NCBI GenBank assembly: GCA_964036665.1
Contig: OZ038529.1
Location: 17,678,060 to 17,742,059, forward strand
Reading direction: 5' to 3'
Source of the DNA: Gordius sp. MW1
Taxonomy: Eukaryota; Nematomorpha; Gordioida; Gordea; Gordiidae
DNA: 64,000 nt
Below the pieces are notes generated by a model. That model had not been told where the DNA came from. It saw nothing but the letters and a program-made list of their open reading frames with translations, and did not search any database. Positions 37,083 to 48,250 of this stretch are shown here, one piece after another; the first letter of the stretch is position 1, and each line of letters starts with the position of its first letter. The position numbers were made by a program, and so were the translations under genes.

Positions 37083-38116
37083 ATGGTGATAGCTTAAAAT
37101 ACTTGAGATATCTTATTATTTTAGTATGATTATGAATAACCTTGTTTTTTTCATCTTTATCATATTGATTATTTATTTCGTTTTAACAATTAAATTATTT
37201 AGAATTTATATTATTAGAATGCTTTTATTATGTTTGTTAGAATGAACGTTTTTTTGAAATTAAATTTTAACTTTGATGTCAAATTAATTTTGTGTTGTGT
37301 ACGTATAATTTAGTTTATTTCAATCTTGTGAATAAAGTTATTTATCGAATTTGGTGTATTTTAACAGTTTAATTCGTTACAATTTTTTGAATAAACCTAA
37401 TTTTCATAGTAGATTCTTTTGAATAAAATTTATTTTCAATTTCGTGTTTGAAATTTGATTTGAAGCAATTTTTTAGGTAAATTATTTTTACTGTTAGGGG
37501 TGATTTACTGGATCCCTTCATTTAAAATTACGCTATTATTTAAGCGATTTGGGTTTATAGTTTAGCTTACTTTTTTTTGTGGCTTTTATTTAGATTTTAT
37601 TGTACGGGTTTAATATTAAATATATTCGTATATTTTTTTTTTAGGTTAAATAAATTCCTGCGTTGATTTATTGGTGATATTTGTTGGTTTTAAGTTTGCT
37701 TAAGCGTAGGTAAATTGTTATATTTGGAGTAAATGGTGATGTTTTCACTGTTCAAAGAAACTCAGGGGAGTGATGTTCACTTTTATATAGACGCCTGTCG
37801 AACGCATTGGTTGCTAATTTTATTATTCTTGTGTTTGGCGTGCGCATTTTATATGATAGTACAACAAGGGAGGAGAATTAATGTGGTACAACAGAAGGTT
37901 AGATGTTTTAATTGTGGAGGGCCGCACGTGATAAGGTTTTGTACTAAGCGCGGCGGCAGAAACTTTAAAGGGAAAAGGAGTTTTAATGATGGTAACGTGA
38001 ATAGGGATAATTACGGTGATGCTCCAGTTAGATGGAATAGGTTTAACGATAAAAACGTGGATAATAGTTTTTATGGCAACGCTTCATCTAGGTTTAATAG
38101 ATTTGATAATAGAAAC

Positions 38117-38855
38117 TGTTGTAGGTGAGAAATTATTTGCATAAAAGATATACCAATGGTTCTGTCGTAGGTATGATTTGGTTAATGTTTACAAACTAAT
38201 GAAGGCGCTTACGCAAATGAGATAGCGTGCTAACTAAAATTAGAAGTAAACGAATATGCTAATGGCAGTCTCAAGTTAGTGGAGACGGGCAATATATCCA
38301 GCTGTCTGGAAGCATTCTCCATTCAAATGAGAGGCGCTTCGACAGGGTTTTAAATGGCGAGATGTTGACCACGAAAGATCAGTTATTTTATTTAGTTATT
38401 TTATTCTGTTATTTTATTCAGTTATTTTATTTATTTTATTTTGTTTAGTTATTTTTTAGTCCTGCAGGAGGAGGTTGTTAGTTTTTTAATCAGGACACGT
38501 TTAGTCCTGCGGGTGGGGAGATGATTATTTCTCATTGTAGACACCTGGTTCCAGCGGCAATGATCCAACAAGAGCCAGACCAGATACCTGCCCTTCTCCC
38601 TTACTACGATTATCAACCACAAGCTTAACATCCCACAATTAAATACCTCCGATTACACTTAGTTGACACTCATCCAACCGGACCGATTCCACGACGATCT
38701 CTCAAGGCCATCATCCTAACACTTACATATCCACTTACATTTATTGATTGACTGGAAAAACATTATTCAATTGATTGATCGTGATTTGTCGTTATTACAC
38801 TTGTTGTACTTATTGATTGGCTGAAAATAAAGATTACGAGCTGCTTGACATATTA
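38117..38855 (+). repeat. 5' LTR of the nested element
   Basis: 739 bp, carrying several TTATTTTATT-type short repeats around 38390-38455. Near-identical to 40764-41492. Confidence 0.92.
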
Positions 38856-39839
38856 ATTGGTAGCACGAGGAGAAAGAAACCCACGAGCGGACGCCAGCAA
38901 CAAGCCGAAGAACCGTCATAGCACGAGATTCGTGACGTTAGACGTTCGAAGTGCATACAAAAGAAAAGGAAAGAAGGACCACGTTGTCTCAACTGGGTTA
39001 GTACAATTGTAGCACGACGAGGAGAACCCCCGAAGGACAAACGAATTTGGTAAGACGAGCAAAAGTAATCCGAAGAACCGTCAGAGGTATAATTTGTTTT
39101 TGATGAAAAAATCTTCGTTAATCTTAATTATTTTAATTTTTGTAGTGTCACTTGATAATTAGAATATTTTTGAGGTTAAATTATTGATTCTTACGTTGTA
39201 TTTTTAATTAGTCTACTATAGTGTACATATTATTAATATATTCTTACGTAATATTTTGATTTATTGTTTTTTCATTATAAATAAAAAATGGACGCGATAA
39301 TTTAACTCATTTGATTGTGGGTTATATTTTTGCCAAAAGAGGCGTTTTCATTTTTTTAATGTAATTTTTATCGACAAGTCGTTTGTCTTATCATTAATGA
39401 TCTTGGTCTTTTGAGTATAGATTACCTCCTGTAGAGGGACTTTAATTAAATTGTGGGTGTCAACGCTATAAATTTATTTTCTTCATTTTTGTTCGATCAC
39501 TTATCGAATTTTTATTATCATGTTTGGCTTCTTATAATTTAATTAATTTTGGCCATAAGAGAAAAGATGTTTTCTTATGGTTTTAGCACAGATAATAATT
39601 GTATATTTTTGGTAACTAAAATCGCTTGTGCAAATGAGTAGGGTGAATAATTTTCAAAGTAACACAGCTCATTATAGACAATATATAGGCGACAGGGTAG
39701 CAACGTTCTAACGGTATGCAAGATAATAATGATAATTTTGTTGTCAGGGGCACGCAGGAAAATTCTCTAGATCCTGGCCCCCGTAACTTTAATTAACGCT
39801 CATTTATGGTTTATATTAATCTGTTTTTTTTTTCACAAA

Positions 39840-40680
39840 CTCCGGTGGTTTATTTAAATATTAAAGGTAAACAAATAAATGCTTTGGTAGATTCTGGGGT
39901 CTCAATTTATGTTATAAGTAAATGTAATTTTGTTAAAATTATGGCCTTTTAAAAGCATAAATAAATAAAAGGCATGTTTTAGTAGAACAATTAGACGGTT
40001 CGAAGATTAAACTTGTCGGGAATACTAAAGTTCGAGTATGTGCAAACGAGGAAGTTTTAGAATTAAAGTAATTCGTTATCGATAAGAAATTAGATAATAT
40101 TATGGGTCCTATGGTTAATTGGCGGGACATTGGTAAATACTATAGTGGTAGAAATATGAAAATCAATTGTTCAATTAATAATGCTGATGGCCATGCAACA
40201 CCCGGTTTCAAGGTAGCATCTATGCATAAATCCTTGGTTGTTATTAATGAGGCAATGGACTCTGTTAATGAGCCAACCTCGGTGTTAGGGGCAAGGGTTT
40301 TCGATAATAAGCCTACGACCCCTGTTGGGTTGATTGTGATGGTCAGTACGTCGGGAGACTGTGGCATTAGAACATTGATAGAATTAAGGTGGAATATAGT
40401 ATTTTTTCGTGAGAAACTAGGTTGTTTGAATGATAACGTTTTGTCGATAAGGGTTCACTCAGATGCAAGTCCTCGTTTTTGCCCACCCGTCTAATACCTT
40501 TTATTTGGGTTGATAAGGTCAATGACATTATAAATGTTTGATAGATTTTTAATAACCCCTAATTAGAATCTAAATAGTGTTAGCTATTTAAAAAGTTCTA
40601 AAATCTTTTCAAAGATAGATCTTGAAGGCTTATTTTCAGTGTGTAGACGATAAGACATCTAGTATTTTAACAATAGACAC
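39840..40680 (+). pseudogene. pol: Eroded protease-RT remnant inside the nested element
   Basis: At about 39885-39910 a frame reads ALVDSGVSIYVIS, the DSG active-site region of a retroviral-type aspartic protease, followed by stops. An open stretch at 40102-40494 matches the linker to RT. Around 40470-40640 are pieces resembling the PRFCP...IPFIW and KIDL segments of the main element's RT, broken by stops and frameshifts. The catalytic YxDD portion is absent. Confidence 0.7.
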
Positions 40681-40763
40681 CGATAGAGGTGTGGTACGGA
40701 GTTCCGGCAGCAGCTTTACCTTGGCCCTAAATGGGAGGTGCAGGAAAAGGTAAAAGGGGAAGG

Positions 40764-41492
40764 TGTTGTAGGTGAGAAATTATTTGCATAAAAGATATAC
40801 CAATGGTTCTGTCGTAGGTATGATTTGGTTAATGTTTACAAACTAATGAAGGCGCTTACGCAAATGAGATAGCGTGCTAACTAAAATTAGAAGTAAACGA
40901 ATATGCTAATGGCAGTCTCAAGTTAGTGGAGACGGGCAATATATCCAACTGTCTGGAAGCATTCTCCATTCAAATGAGAGGCGCTTCGACAGGGTTTTAA
41001 ATGGCGAGATGTTGACCACGAAAGATCAGTTATTTTATTTAGTTATTTTATTCAGTTATTTTATTTATTTAGTTATTTTGTTTAGTTATTTTTTAGTCCT
41101 GCAGGAGGAGGTTGTTAGTTTTTTAATCAGGACACGTTTAGTCCTGCGGGTGGGGAGATGTTTATTTCTCATTGTAGACACCTGGTTCCAGCGGCAATGA
41201 TCCAACAAGAGCCAGACCAGATACCTGCCCTTCTCCCTTACTACGATTATCAACCACAAGCTTAACATCCCACAATTAAATACCTCCGATTACACTTAGT
41301 TGACACTCATCCTACCTGACCGATTCCACGACGATCTCTCAAGGCCATCATCCTAACACTTACATATCCACTTACATTTATTGATTGACTGGAAAAACAT
41401 TATTCAATTGATTGATCGTGATTTGTCGTTATTACACTTGTTGTACTTATTGATTGGCTGAAAATAAAGATTACGAGTTGCTTGACATATTA
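40764..41492 (+). repeat. 3' LTR of the nested element
   Basis: 729 bp, direct copy of 38117-38855 with about a dozen differences, including a shortened TTATTTTATT block. Preceded by a polypurine tract and followed by GAAAC. Confidence 0.92.
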
Positions 41493-41695
41493 GAAACGTT
41501 AATACCAGTAATGTTGGCAGTGTGCCATCCAGGTTTAATGGGTTTGAAAATAATAATTTTAATGCTCCGGTAACGAGAGGTTTTAATGGTAGTTGTGTAC
41601 ATGCCGCGGAGGCAGTTGCGAATAGAAATAATGATTTAATGTGCGTGTGTGGCTTGCCATCCGCGCAGGCTAGTTCTGGGAGTGGAGGGCGTTGA

Positions 41696-43384
41696 CTGAG
41701 TGTTGACGTTCTCAATTCAAATAATTCAACCATCAATTTTAATTTGTCAAGCTCCATTCCCCAATTATTGTTTGGTACGCGACTGCCCACGGCGAAGGTG
41801 TGGGTAGACGGTACGTTAATTAAGTTTATTTTAGACTCTGGAGCTTGTGTAAGTTTAATGTCCATTTTACAATTTAATAATCTTTGGCCTAATAAAAAAG
41901 CTTCCCGACCTTTTTTTAATGCCCGCCAATTAGATGGCGCGGCGGTGGAGTTAGTGGGCAAAGCCAGCGTAGAGGTGGTGGCTGGCGGCGCGCGTTGGAC
42001 ATTGATATTATATTTAACAGCCACTAAAATCGATCCTTTAATGGGTTGGGATTGGCTGCAGGTGATAGGCCCGCATGTTAGATGGTTTGGTCTCTGTGAC
42101 TCATTGATAGAAACAACCCCTAGTTGTTGGGTAGCTCCTAGTGTGAAACCTTGCCCGAATGGGGTTGCGATGATATGTAATATTGAGTTCCCGAGTGGCG
42201 CCGAAGTTACGACCTTAGTCGTGAAACCTCTTTCGACGTTAATCGTCGGTACACCTACGGGTGTGACACCTACGGGTGTGACGTCTACGGACGTGTTGAG
42301 TGGATTTGGCGACCTGGGCAAGTGGCAATTGAATTTGCGTAATGTAGTTAGGAGCTACGATTCAGTTTTTGCTGAAGGTCTAGGGTGTCTGAAGGGTTAT
42401 GAATATGAGGTGAAACTCAAACGTGGGGCCTATCCCAAATTTTGTCCAAGTAGGCGCATCCCGTTCATATGGCGGGACGAGGTAAATGCGGTTCTGCGGG
42501 ACTGGACGGAACAGGGGATAATTACGCCCGTTGATTATAGTGAGTGGGCGACTCCTCTGGTTCCAGTTAAGAAAGTCGACGGGTCTTTGCGGCTTTGTAT
42601 TGATTTTAGGGTTACGCTTAATCCGTGGTTGGTGGAAATTAAGTACCCAATGCCGCGGGTGGAGGAAATTTTAGCGAACCTAAATAATGCATGTTTCTTT
42701 ACAAAGCTGGATCTAAGGTCGGCATATTTACAAATTAAATTAAGTGCTCGTTCGGCGCGGTTGATGACGATAAATACTCCTTTGGGGTTGTTTTCGTTTA
42801 ATCGCTTGCCGTTTGGGTTGAGTAGTTCTGCGGCTGTGTTCCATAAAACTATGGCCTCCGTTTTTCAGGGTTTGGACGGTGTATTCTTTTACCTGGATGA
42901 TGTGCTGATTGTTGGCACTACAATGCAAGAACACTATTCGCGTTTAGAGTCAGTTCTTAAGCGCATCCAGGAGAGGGGATTACGTCTAACTATGAAAAAA
43001 TGCATGATCGGAGTGACAGAAGTGACATTCTTAGGGCACGTTATTGCATGTGGGAAAATACGCCCTCTGGGTAGTAATGTGGCTGCGATTTTAAAGATAC
43101 GAGCCCCAACTAACAAGAAGGAGGTCTTGTCTTTCATGGGGTCTGTGATTTATTATCGCAAGTTTATACCGCATTGCTCGGAGGTAGCAGCTCCCTTGCA
43201 TAGGTTAACTAAAGTCAACGTGCGTTTTGTTTGGTCCGATAGAGAACAGGTAGCTTTCGAGAAGTTGAAAAACTTGTTGGGAAGCGACCCAGTTCGGGTG
43301 TGTTTTAATCGTAACCTTCCCATAGGGTTGGCGGTTGACGCATCGAAGAGTGGTATAGGTGGCATGCTCTTTCATGTTATTTAG
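41696..43384 (+). pseudogene. pol: gypsy pol, part 1: protease, reverse transcriptase, start of RNase H
   Basis: Open from just after the TGA at 41693; the first listed initiator-like codon is at 41744. Counting from 41744: protease DSG at residues 31-33, and RT with LRLCIDFR, FFTKLDLRSAYLQIKL, LPFGLSSSAAVF and the catalytic YLDD at about residue 383. RNase H starts with AVDASKSGIGG. The frame is lost at 43382, where a TAG appears; the homologous sequence resumes in the -1 frame at 43384. Being in the same frame as gag, its expression in the source element probably depended on readthrough or on a mutated sense codon at the TGA. RT and RNase H convert element RNA to DNA. Confidence 0.9.
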
Positions 43385-44799
43385 AGCGGCCGATACTTTT
43401 TTTTTCACGTAAAGTGACGGCGGCAGAGCTTAATTATTCTGTAATAGAAAAAGAGGCTTTAGCTGTGGTGTTTGCGTTAAATAAATGTCGTGAATATCTT
43501 ATTGGTCGTAAGTTTAAAATCTTTACTGACCATAAACCACTAGTTCCTCTTTTTGCGAAGTGTAATGGTAGTTTGTTGCTAAGCCCTAGGTTACAAAAAT
43601 GGTTGTTGTTCTTAGGTAACTTTGACGTGACCTTGGATTACAAAAAGGGCGCAACGAACTATGTTCCAGATACATTATCGCGCCTAGGTGAGAGCGATGA
43701 GGCGGTACCTAAGGAGGAACTAGAGGGTGAGAATTATTTGATTAATGTTGTAACTCAAGCTTTTCCGTCAGTTAGCCTTAAGGAGGAGGTGGACAAGGAC
43801 GAGGAGTTGCATGGGGTTAAATACTTGAATGGTCAGGCGACAATCGAGGAGGTCGCTAGGTGTTATCGTGGCGTGGTTAACGAACTCTATCTTGACAATG
43901 GGGTTGTACTACGAGGCGAGCGCATAGTGATTCCACGGGCGTTGCGATCACAAGTGTTGGAATTATTGCATGCTGGACATAACGGCGCGTCTAAAATGAA
44001 AGCAATGGCGCGTAATTATGTTTGGTGGCCTAAAATGGGCGCTGATATTGGCATGTATGGGCGTAAATGTACTGCGTGTAGTAAAAATGCGTGCATGCCC
44101 AAGCACGATAAACAAGCTAGGTGGCCGCGGGCTCGAAACGTTTGGGACCGGGTACATCTAGACTTTTTCGACTTTGATTCGAAACAATATCTTTTACTGG
44201 TGGACGCGGCTTCGAGTTGGGTTGAATTTCAACGCGTCACGAAGGTGTCTACCGGGGTGGTTATTGATTTTTTAAAGAATTTAATGGGCGCTGGTATCCC
44301 GAGGTATATAGTATCCGATAACGGTACTGCCTTTACTAGCGCCGAGTTTAAGGTGTTTTGCGGTAAATGGGGTATACTGCATTTATTAACACCTCCATAT
44401 CACCCAAGTTCTAACGGGTTAGCGGAGCGACATGTTGCGATCGTTAAGAAATGGTTGAAAAATGAGAAGGTAGAGAAGGACGGCATATGGATGTATAGAT
44501 TATTACATAATACGTCCGCTCGCTTTCCGTGTCGCGCCCCTGTTAGAAAAATATTTTTAAATAGATTACCTCGCGTGCCGATCGATGTGTGGGTGGACTC
44601 CGGTTTAACAACTAGCGAGTCCGCTTCCAGTCGGTACGAGGTTGGTAATTTAATATGGGCTCGCGTGTATCGTGGAACCGAGCGGTGGTTGGAAGCTGTG
44701 GTGAAATCCCACGTGGGCTCAAAAGCCTACGAAGTTGAGTTTACGGGCTCTAATAACCGCACGGTTAGACACGAGAAGCAATTACGGTTGCGATGTTAA
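43384..44799 (+). pseudogene. pol: gypsy pol, part 2: RNase H and integrase
   Basis: Continues RNase H in a shifted frame (FFSRKVTAAELNYSVIEKEA, then KIFTDHKPLVPLF). Integrase follows: an H-H-C-C zinc-binding module (HAGHNG ... CTAC), then the catalytic core with Asp250 (HLDFF), Asp302 (SDNG) and Glu338 (LAERH), numbered from codon 43414. The spacing Asp302-Glu338 is exactly D-35-E. A C-terminal segment follows and the ORF stops at 44799. This part would insert the DNA copy into the genome. Separated from part 1 only by the frameshift near 43381. Confidence 0.92.
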
Positions 44800-44849
44800 T
44801 GGGTTATCTTTGATATGCGATAATATGTATATTTATTATTGTGCATTAG

Positions 44850-45467
44850 ATGGACATTATCGCATCATGGTCCCGGTTCAGGGTGGAAGTGGAAGTGATT
44901 GATCCGCTTTACGCCCCGACGGACCTTTACGTATCGTTCGTGGTGGGACAGGACGGTGTCCCGCATATGGTCAATTTCCACGAACGGCGATATTCTCAGG
45001 GCGGTGCCCCGCAGCCCGGGAGTAGAGAACGAGATGGTAGAATCAGTCGAGGAGGACGCGCTGGGGGCAGCGGTACCTCGACTGCTGGGGTTCGGAGGGA
45101 TCCCAGAGAAGTCCTTCCGCCGGTTCGCCTGGTCCGAGGGGGCACGGTGATTGCCCCGACGGCGGCGCGCGGAGGGCGACGCAGGGCTGCCCGAAGGTGG
45201 TGTAGTTTGTCCCTACGCCGGCATCGAAGGGCCGCGTGTGGAGGCACAACGGTAACACCGCCGGGGGCGCCTAGTGTCTCGTCGATAGGGTCTGTAAACG
45301 CCGGCGTGGGTGAGGCTGCTGTCAGTGTAGCGATGCACCTTGACCCACCCGATGTCGTGAATACGGACGCGGTACTGGCGCCGATGGCGACGGTAACGCT
45401 GTTAGAATACGATCTAGCGGTTCGAGAATCAAAGCGAGGGGGTCAGCCAGACGGCAATAATAGGTAG
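44850..45467 (+). CDS. Extra ORF between integrase and 3' LTR (205 codons), unknown
   Basis: Begins MDIIASWSRFRVEVEV 50 bp after pol. The first 45 residues look ordinary; the remainder is rich in Arg, Gly, Ala and Pro. No signal peptide, membrane helix or envelope-like feature is seen. The stretch is GC-rich, unlike the rest of the element, and a second frame is also open at 44899-45150. It may be an accessory ORF, a frame-shifted pol tail, or non-coding GC-rich DNA. Confidence 0.35.
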   Translation: MDIIASWSRFRVEVEVIDPLYAPTDLYVSFVVGQDGVPHMVNFHERRYSQGGAPQPGSRERDGRISRGGRAGGSGTSTAGVRRDPREVLPPVRLVRGGTVIAPTAARGGRRRAARRWCSLSLRRHRRAACGGTTVTPPGAPSVSSIGSVNAGVGEAAVSVAMHLDPPDVVNTDAVLAPMATVTLLEYDLAVRESKRGGQPDGNNR

Positions 45468-45581
45468 CAAGTGCGGACCCAATGACGTCTATCGGGGGGA
45501 CCGTTCCCGTACCTTACGGCCCGCTACATTTTTTTGACTCCCCGCTCCCGTCCTCTTTGGGGTCTTTCTTAAAGGGGATGG

Positions 45582-46064
45582 TGTGGTAATCGCCGTACGT
45601 CTATCTATTCAGTTACTGGTGCGCGTTACACGTCAATCACGTCAAGTCATATACTGGTGCGCGTTACACGTCAATCACGTCAAATCAGTTACTGGTGCGC
45701 GTTATACGTCAATGGGGGAGTTATCAATATTGTTGTTTGGAAGTTGTGGTGTGTTGTGTTGGTGTGGAGAAACACGATATATAAAGACTGAAGACAACAC
45801 ACTCGGATTCACTTATCACTTATCACTTATCCATTTTGATCTCATAATATATAGCTCTCTCCCACTCGTCAACGTACTTACACCTCTCCTCATTTTGCAC
45901 CAATTTAAACGTATCCATTTTCGCATTTAATACTTCCATAACTTTTGTCATTTAATTGTAAATTATTTCGTGTAAACTATATCTTGTTCTGTTATCCTTG
46001 GAAATTATGTAAGCACGGATTACTTACAATTTAATAATCTATTAAAACTTAATGATATATTACA
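45582..46064 (+). repeat. 3' LTR of the gypsy element
   Basis: 483 bp. Differs from the 5' LTR by about eight substitutions, one extra TCACTTA unit and a 1-bp indel. Followed directly by GTATG. Confidence 0.93.
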
Positions 46065-46430
46065 GTATGTATGTATGTATGTATGTATGTATGTATGTAT
46101 GTATGTATGTATGTATGTATGTATGTATGTATGTATGTATGTATGTATGTATGTATGTATGTATGTATGTATGTATGTATGTATGTATGTATGTATGTAT
46201 GTATGTATGTATGTATGTATGTATGTATGTATGTATGTATGTATGTATGTATGTATGTATGTATGAATGTATGTATGTATGTATGTATGTATGTATGTAT
46301 GTATGTATGTATGTATGTATGTATGTATGTATGTATGTATGTATGTATGTATGTATGTATGTATGTTATGTATGTGTGTATGTATGTATGTATGTATGTA
46401 TGTATGTATGTGTGTATGAATGTATGTATG
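46065..46430. repeat. (GTAT)n microsatellite, right remnant
   Basis: 366 bp, perfect at first and degenerating toward its right edge (GAATG, GTTATG, GTGTG interruptions). This contrasts with the uninterrupted left array. Confidence 0.95.
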
Positions 46431-46436
46431 TGAATA

Positions 46437-46700
46437 AGGGCTAAATTCTAAAACTACCGGCCCGATTCGCGCGAAACTTTACCCGTAGGTTCCCAGGGCG
46501 GCCAGGGGTAAAATAGCTTTTGCAGAATCCTAAATTCCTTTTAGTTTTAAAAAAGGGCTAAATTCTGAAAATACCGGCCCGATTCGCGCGAAAATTTAGC
46601 CGTAGATGCCCAGGGCGGCCAGGGGTAAAATAGCTTTTTCAGATTCCTAAAATACCTTTTCGTTTTAAAAATATCGGATATTTCCAGGCCAGTTTCATTT
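46437..46700. repeat. GGGCTAAATTCT satellite units (two tandem copies)
   Basis: About 115-bp units containing CCGGCCCGATTCGCGCGAAA and CCCAGGGCGGCCAGGGGTAA start at about 46437 and 46553. The adjoining ATTATTGGGGCTTAATAAAC (46801 on) also occurs beside a third unit at 53117-53350, where the order of the two parts is reversed, as expected from a circularly permuted tandem satellite. Confidence 0.8.
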
Positions 46701-46829
46701 ATAGCATCATATACAATAATGACGTCATACATACAAGGCTGAAGTTTTCTCAAATTAGATATTTAAAAGTATAATAAAGATGTTACAGCATAGGGTCAAA
46801 ATTATTGGGGCTTAATAAACTATTTAAAT

Positions 46830-47817
46830 TATCTTAATCTATTGAAATTTATCTATAGATGATATATATTCTGCTAATACACCCGGGTAAATGGCAAAAC
46901 AACGTTTGCCAAGTTCATCTAGTTTAATATATAAATATGGTATTAGATTAATCTAATATATGAAAAATCAAAAACGTTAAAAAATATTGTCTTTATAAAT
47001 TTGCGAAAACATCTACCACTGTTTAATAAAAATAATAATAATAAGACTGACTGTTTAATATGCTTGTATAAGCCTATACTCGATTGATGGCTATTTAAAG
47101 ATAATAAATTTTTAGCATTTTTTTAAATCTAATATAGAGGTTTATTTCCCAATATTGCATATGATACATGTTAAATTATATTAGATTAATGAGCAAGCAT
47201 AGATCCATGGATCGAAATAGAATTGGATTTTAAAATTTCCTATTCAAGAATCGTTCGTTATTGCATTAAAAAGTTTACTATATTCATTTAATTAACTGAT
47301 TACTCTTGAAATTATCGCCTTATAAAACTTTTGATTTAATTAATCAGATATCAAAATACACTTTATTAGGCCTTTAGTCTATTGTTTAATGGTAACATTA
47401 AAAAATGTTTTCCTGTTATTTTTATATATAAATACATATATATAATCTTTTAATATAATTATTAGATTTTTAAATAACGATGCATGTAAGTTTGATATAT
47501 TAATATCGTATATGAATTATTAGAAAAAAGTTTCATAATTTACATAAACAATTTTCGCAAATTTTATATTCTAGGGTGTATATAAGCTTTCTAAAAAATT
47601 TAAAATATTCAATTTAATTACGTAATAATGAGAGTCAACCTGATTAAACAAAAATGCTGGATATCTAGCTTTAAAAACGGTTAAATGCTCTTATTTAAGT
47701 TAAGTACAAATTAGATTAGGGTTATTGAAAATCTTAAAGACTTTGTAAAGATTATAATAATGTGAGGTTTGGATATTTTACCAATTCATTCCGTTGGCGG
47801 CTTTTTTAATAATTATA
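46830..47817. other. AT-rich DNA, nothing recognised
   Basis: No ORF, repeat or RNA-like structure was identified in this stretch. Confidence 0.5.
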
Positions 47818-48117
47818 TAGTGTTGTGAATAAAGGCGTTCAAATTTATTGAAAAAATGATGAACGGCGTTTCCTTTTTTTGTGAACTTTGAACGTGAACG
47901 CGTTCCTTTTTTATGATGAACGCGTTCAAATTTAACGTTCGTTCAATCTTAAAAAACCCTTTTTTTATTTATTTGAAAAATAATGTTAATCCGAATTTTG
48001 TAACAAATTTTTTTTATATTTTTTAATCAGTTGTTTTACCTTTTTCCTATTCCGAAATACTTTTAACATACTAACGTGCAAAAGAGGATAGAATTAAAGT
48101 TTAATAATTTGATATTC

Positions 48118-48250
48118 ATGTGCGTAGCCAGGTTGTGGATTAGGGGGGGGGGGAACGTTTAAAAGTACAATTAGAGGGGGGCATAACATAAATTTTTTAA
48201 TTTAAAGTTTTTGCATTGGATTTTTTTTTGTAAATTAGGGGATTAATTGT
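48118..48250. mobile_element. MITE, GCGTAGCCAG family (copy 5), truncated
   Basis: Starts CATGTGCGTAGCCAGG with the G-run and TTTTTGCATTGGA interior shared with copy 2. The right inverted end is missing. It is inserted inside the hAT relic and so is younger than it. Confidence 0.6.

Larger units (their letters stand above)
38117..41492 (+). mobile_element. Nested LTR retrotransposon (degenerate gypsy relative), 3.4 kb
   Basis: LTRs at 38117-38855 and 40764-41492 start TGTTGTAGGTGAGAA and end CTTGACATATTA. A perfect 5-bp GAAAC duplication flanks the element (38112-38116, 41493-41497). A purine tract (AGGAAAAGGTAAAAGGGGAAGG, given as 40741-40763) precedes the second LTR. The 1.9-kb interior keeps only eroded pieces of protease and the start of RT, with many stops. 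It therefore depends on other elements or is dead. Confidence 0.92.
37733..41695 (+). pseudogene. gag: gag remnant with zinc knuckle, split by a nested LTR element
   Basis: The first part (37733-38116) encodes a hydrophobic stretch and then a nucleocapsid-type CFNCGGPHVIRFC (CX2CX3HX4C, one residue shorter than the canonical CX2CX4HX4C), followed by Arg/Asn/Phe-rich sequence. It is cut by the nested element at 38117. The second part (41498-41695) continues in the same composition (N, F, R, G) and frame. It ends at TGA 41693-41695, which lies in frame with the pol ORF. The capsid and matrix-like region expected before the knuckle is not evident. Nucleocapsid would package the element RNA. Confidence 0.75.
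36606..46064 (+). mobile_element. Ty3/gypsy LTR retrotransposon, 9.46 kb, with nested insertion
   Basis: LTRs at 36606-37082 and 45582-46064 begin TGTGGTAATCGCC, end GATATATTACA, and look about 98 percent identical. GTATG flanks both sides. A polypurine tract, AAAGGGGATGG, precedes the 3' LTR. Domain order is zinc knuckle, protease, RT, RNase H, integrase: the Ty3/gypsy order. The body is interrupted by an LTR element at 38117-41492, an in-frame UGA at the gag-pol border and a frameshift in RNase H, so this copy is defective. Between the 5' LTR and gag (37083-37732) lies AT-rich sequence with no ORF, which suggests that the capsid part of gag is missing. Confidence 0.95.

Noticed and set aside
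41404-42321. 305-codon antisense ORF
   Set aside because: It is the shadow of the gag-pol coding strand, overlaps the LTR of the nested element and shows no known domain.
44850-45467. Envelope gene of the gypsy element
   Set aside because: No signal peptide, cleavage site, fusion-peptide-like segment or membrane anchor is visible.
36465-46430. Foldback and gypsy elements as one giant composite transposon
   Set aside because: Each has its own termini and flanking duplication, and a stretch of microsatellite separates them.
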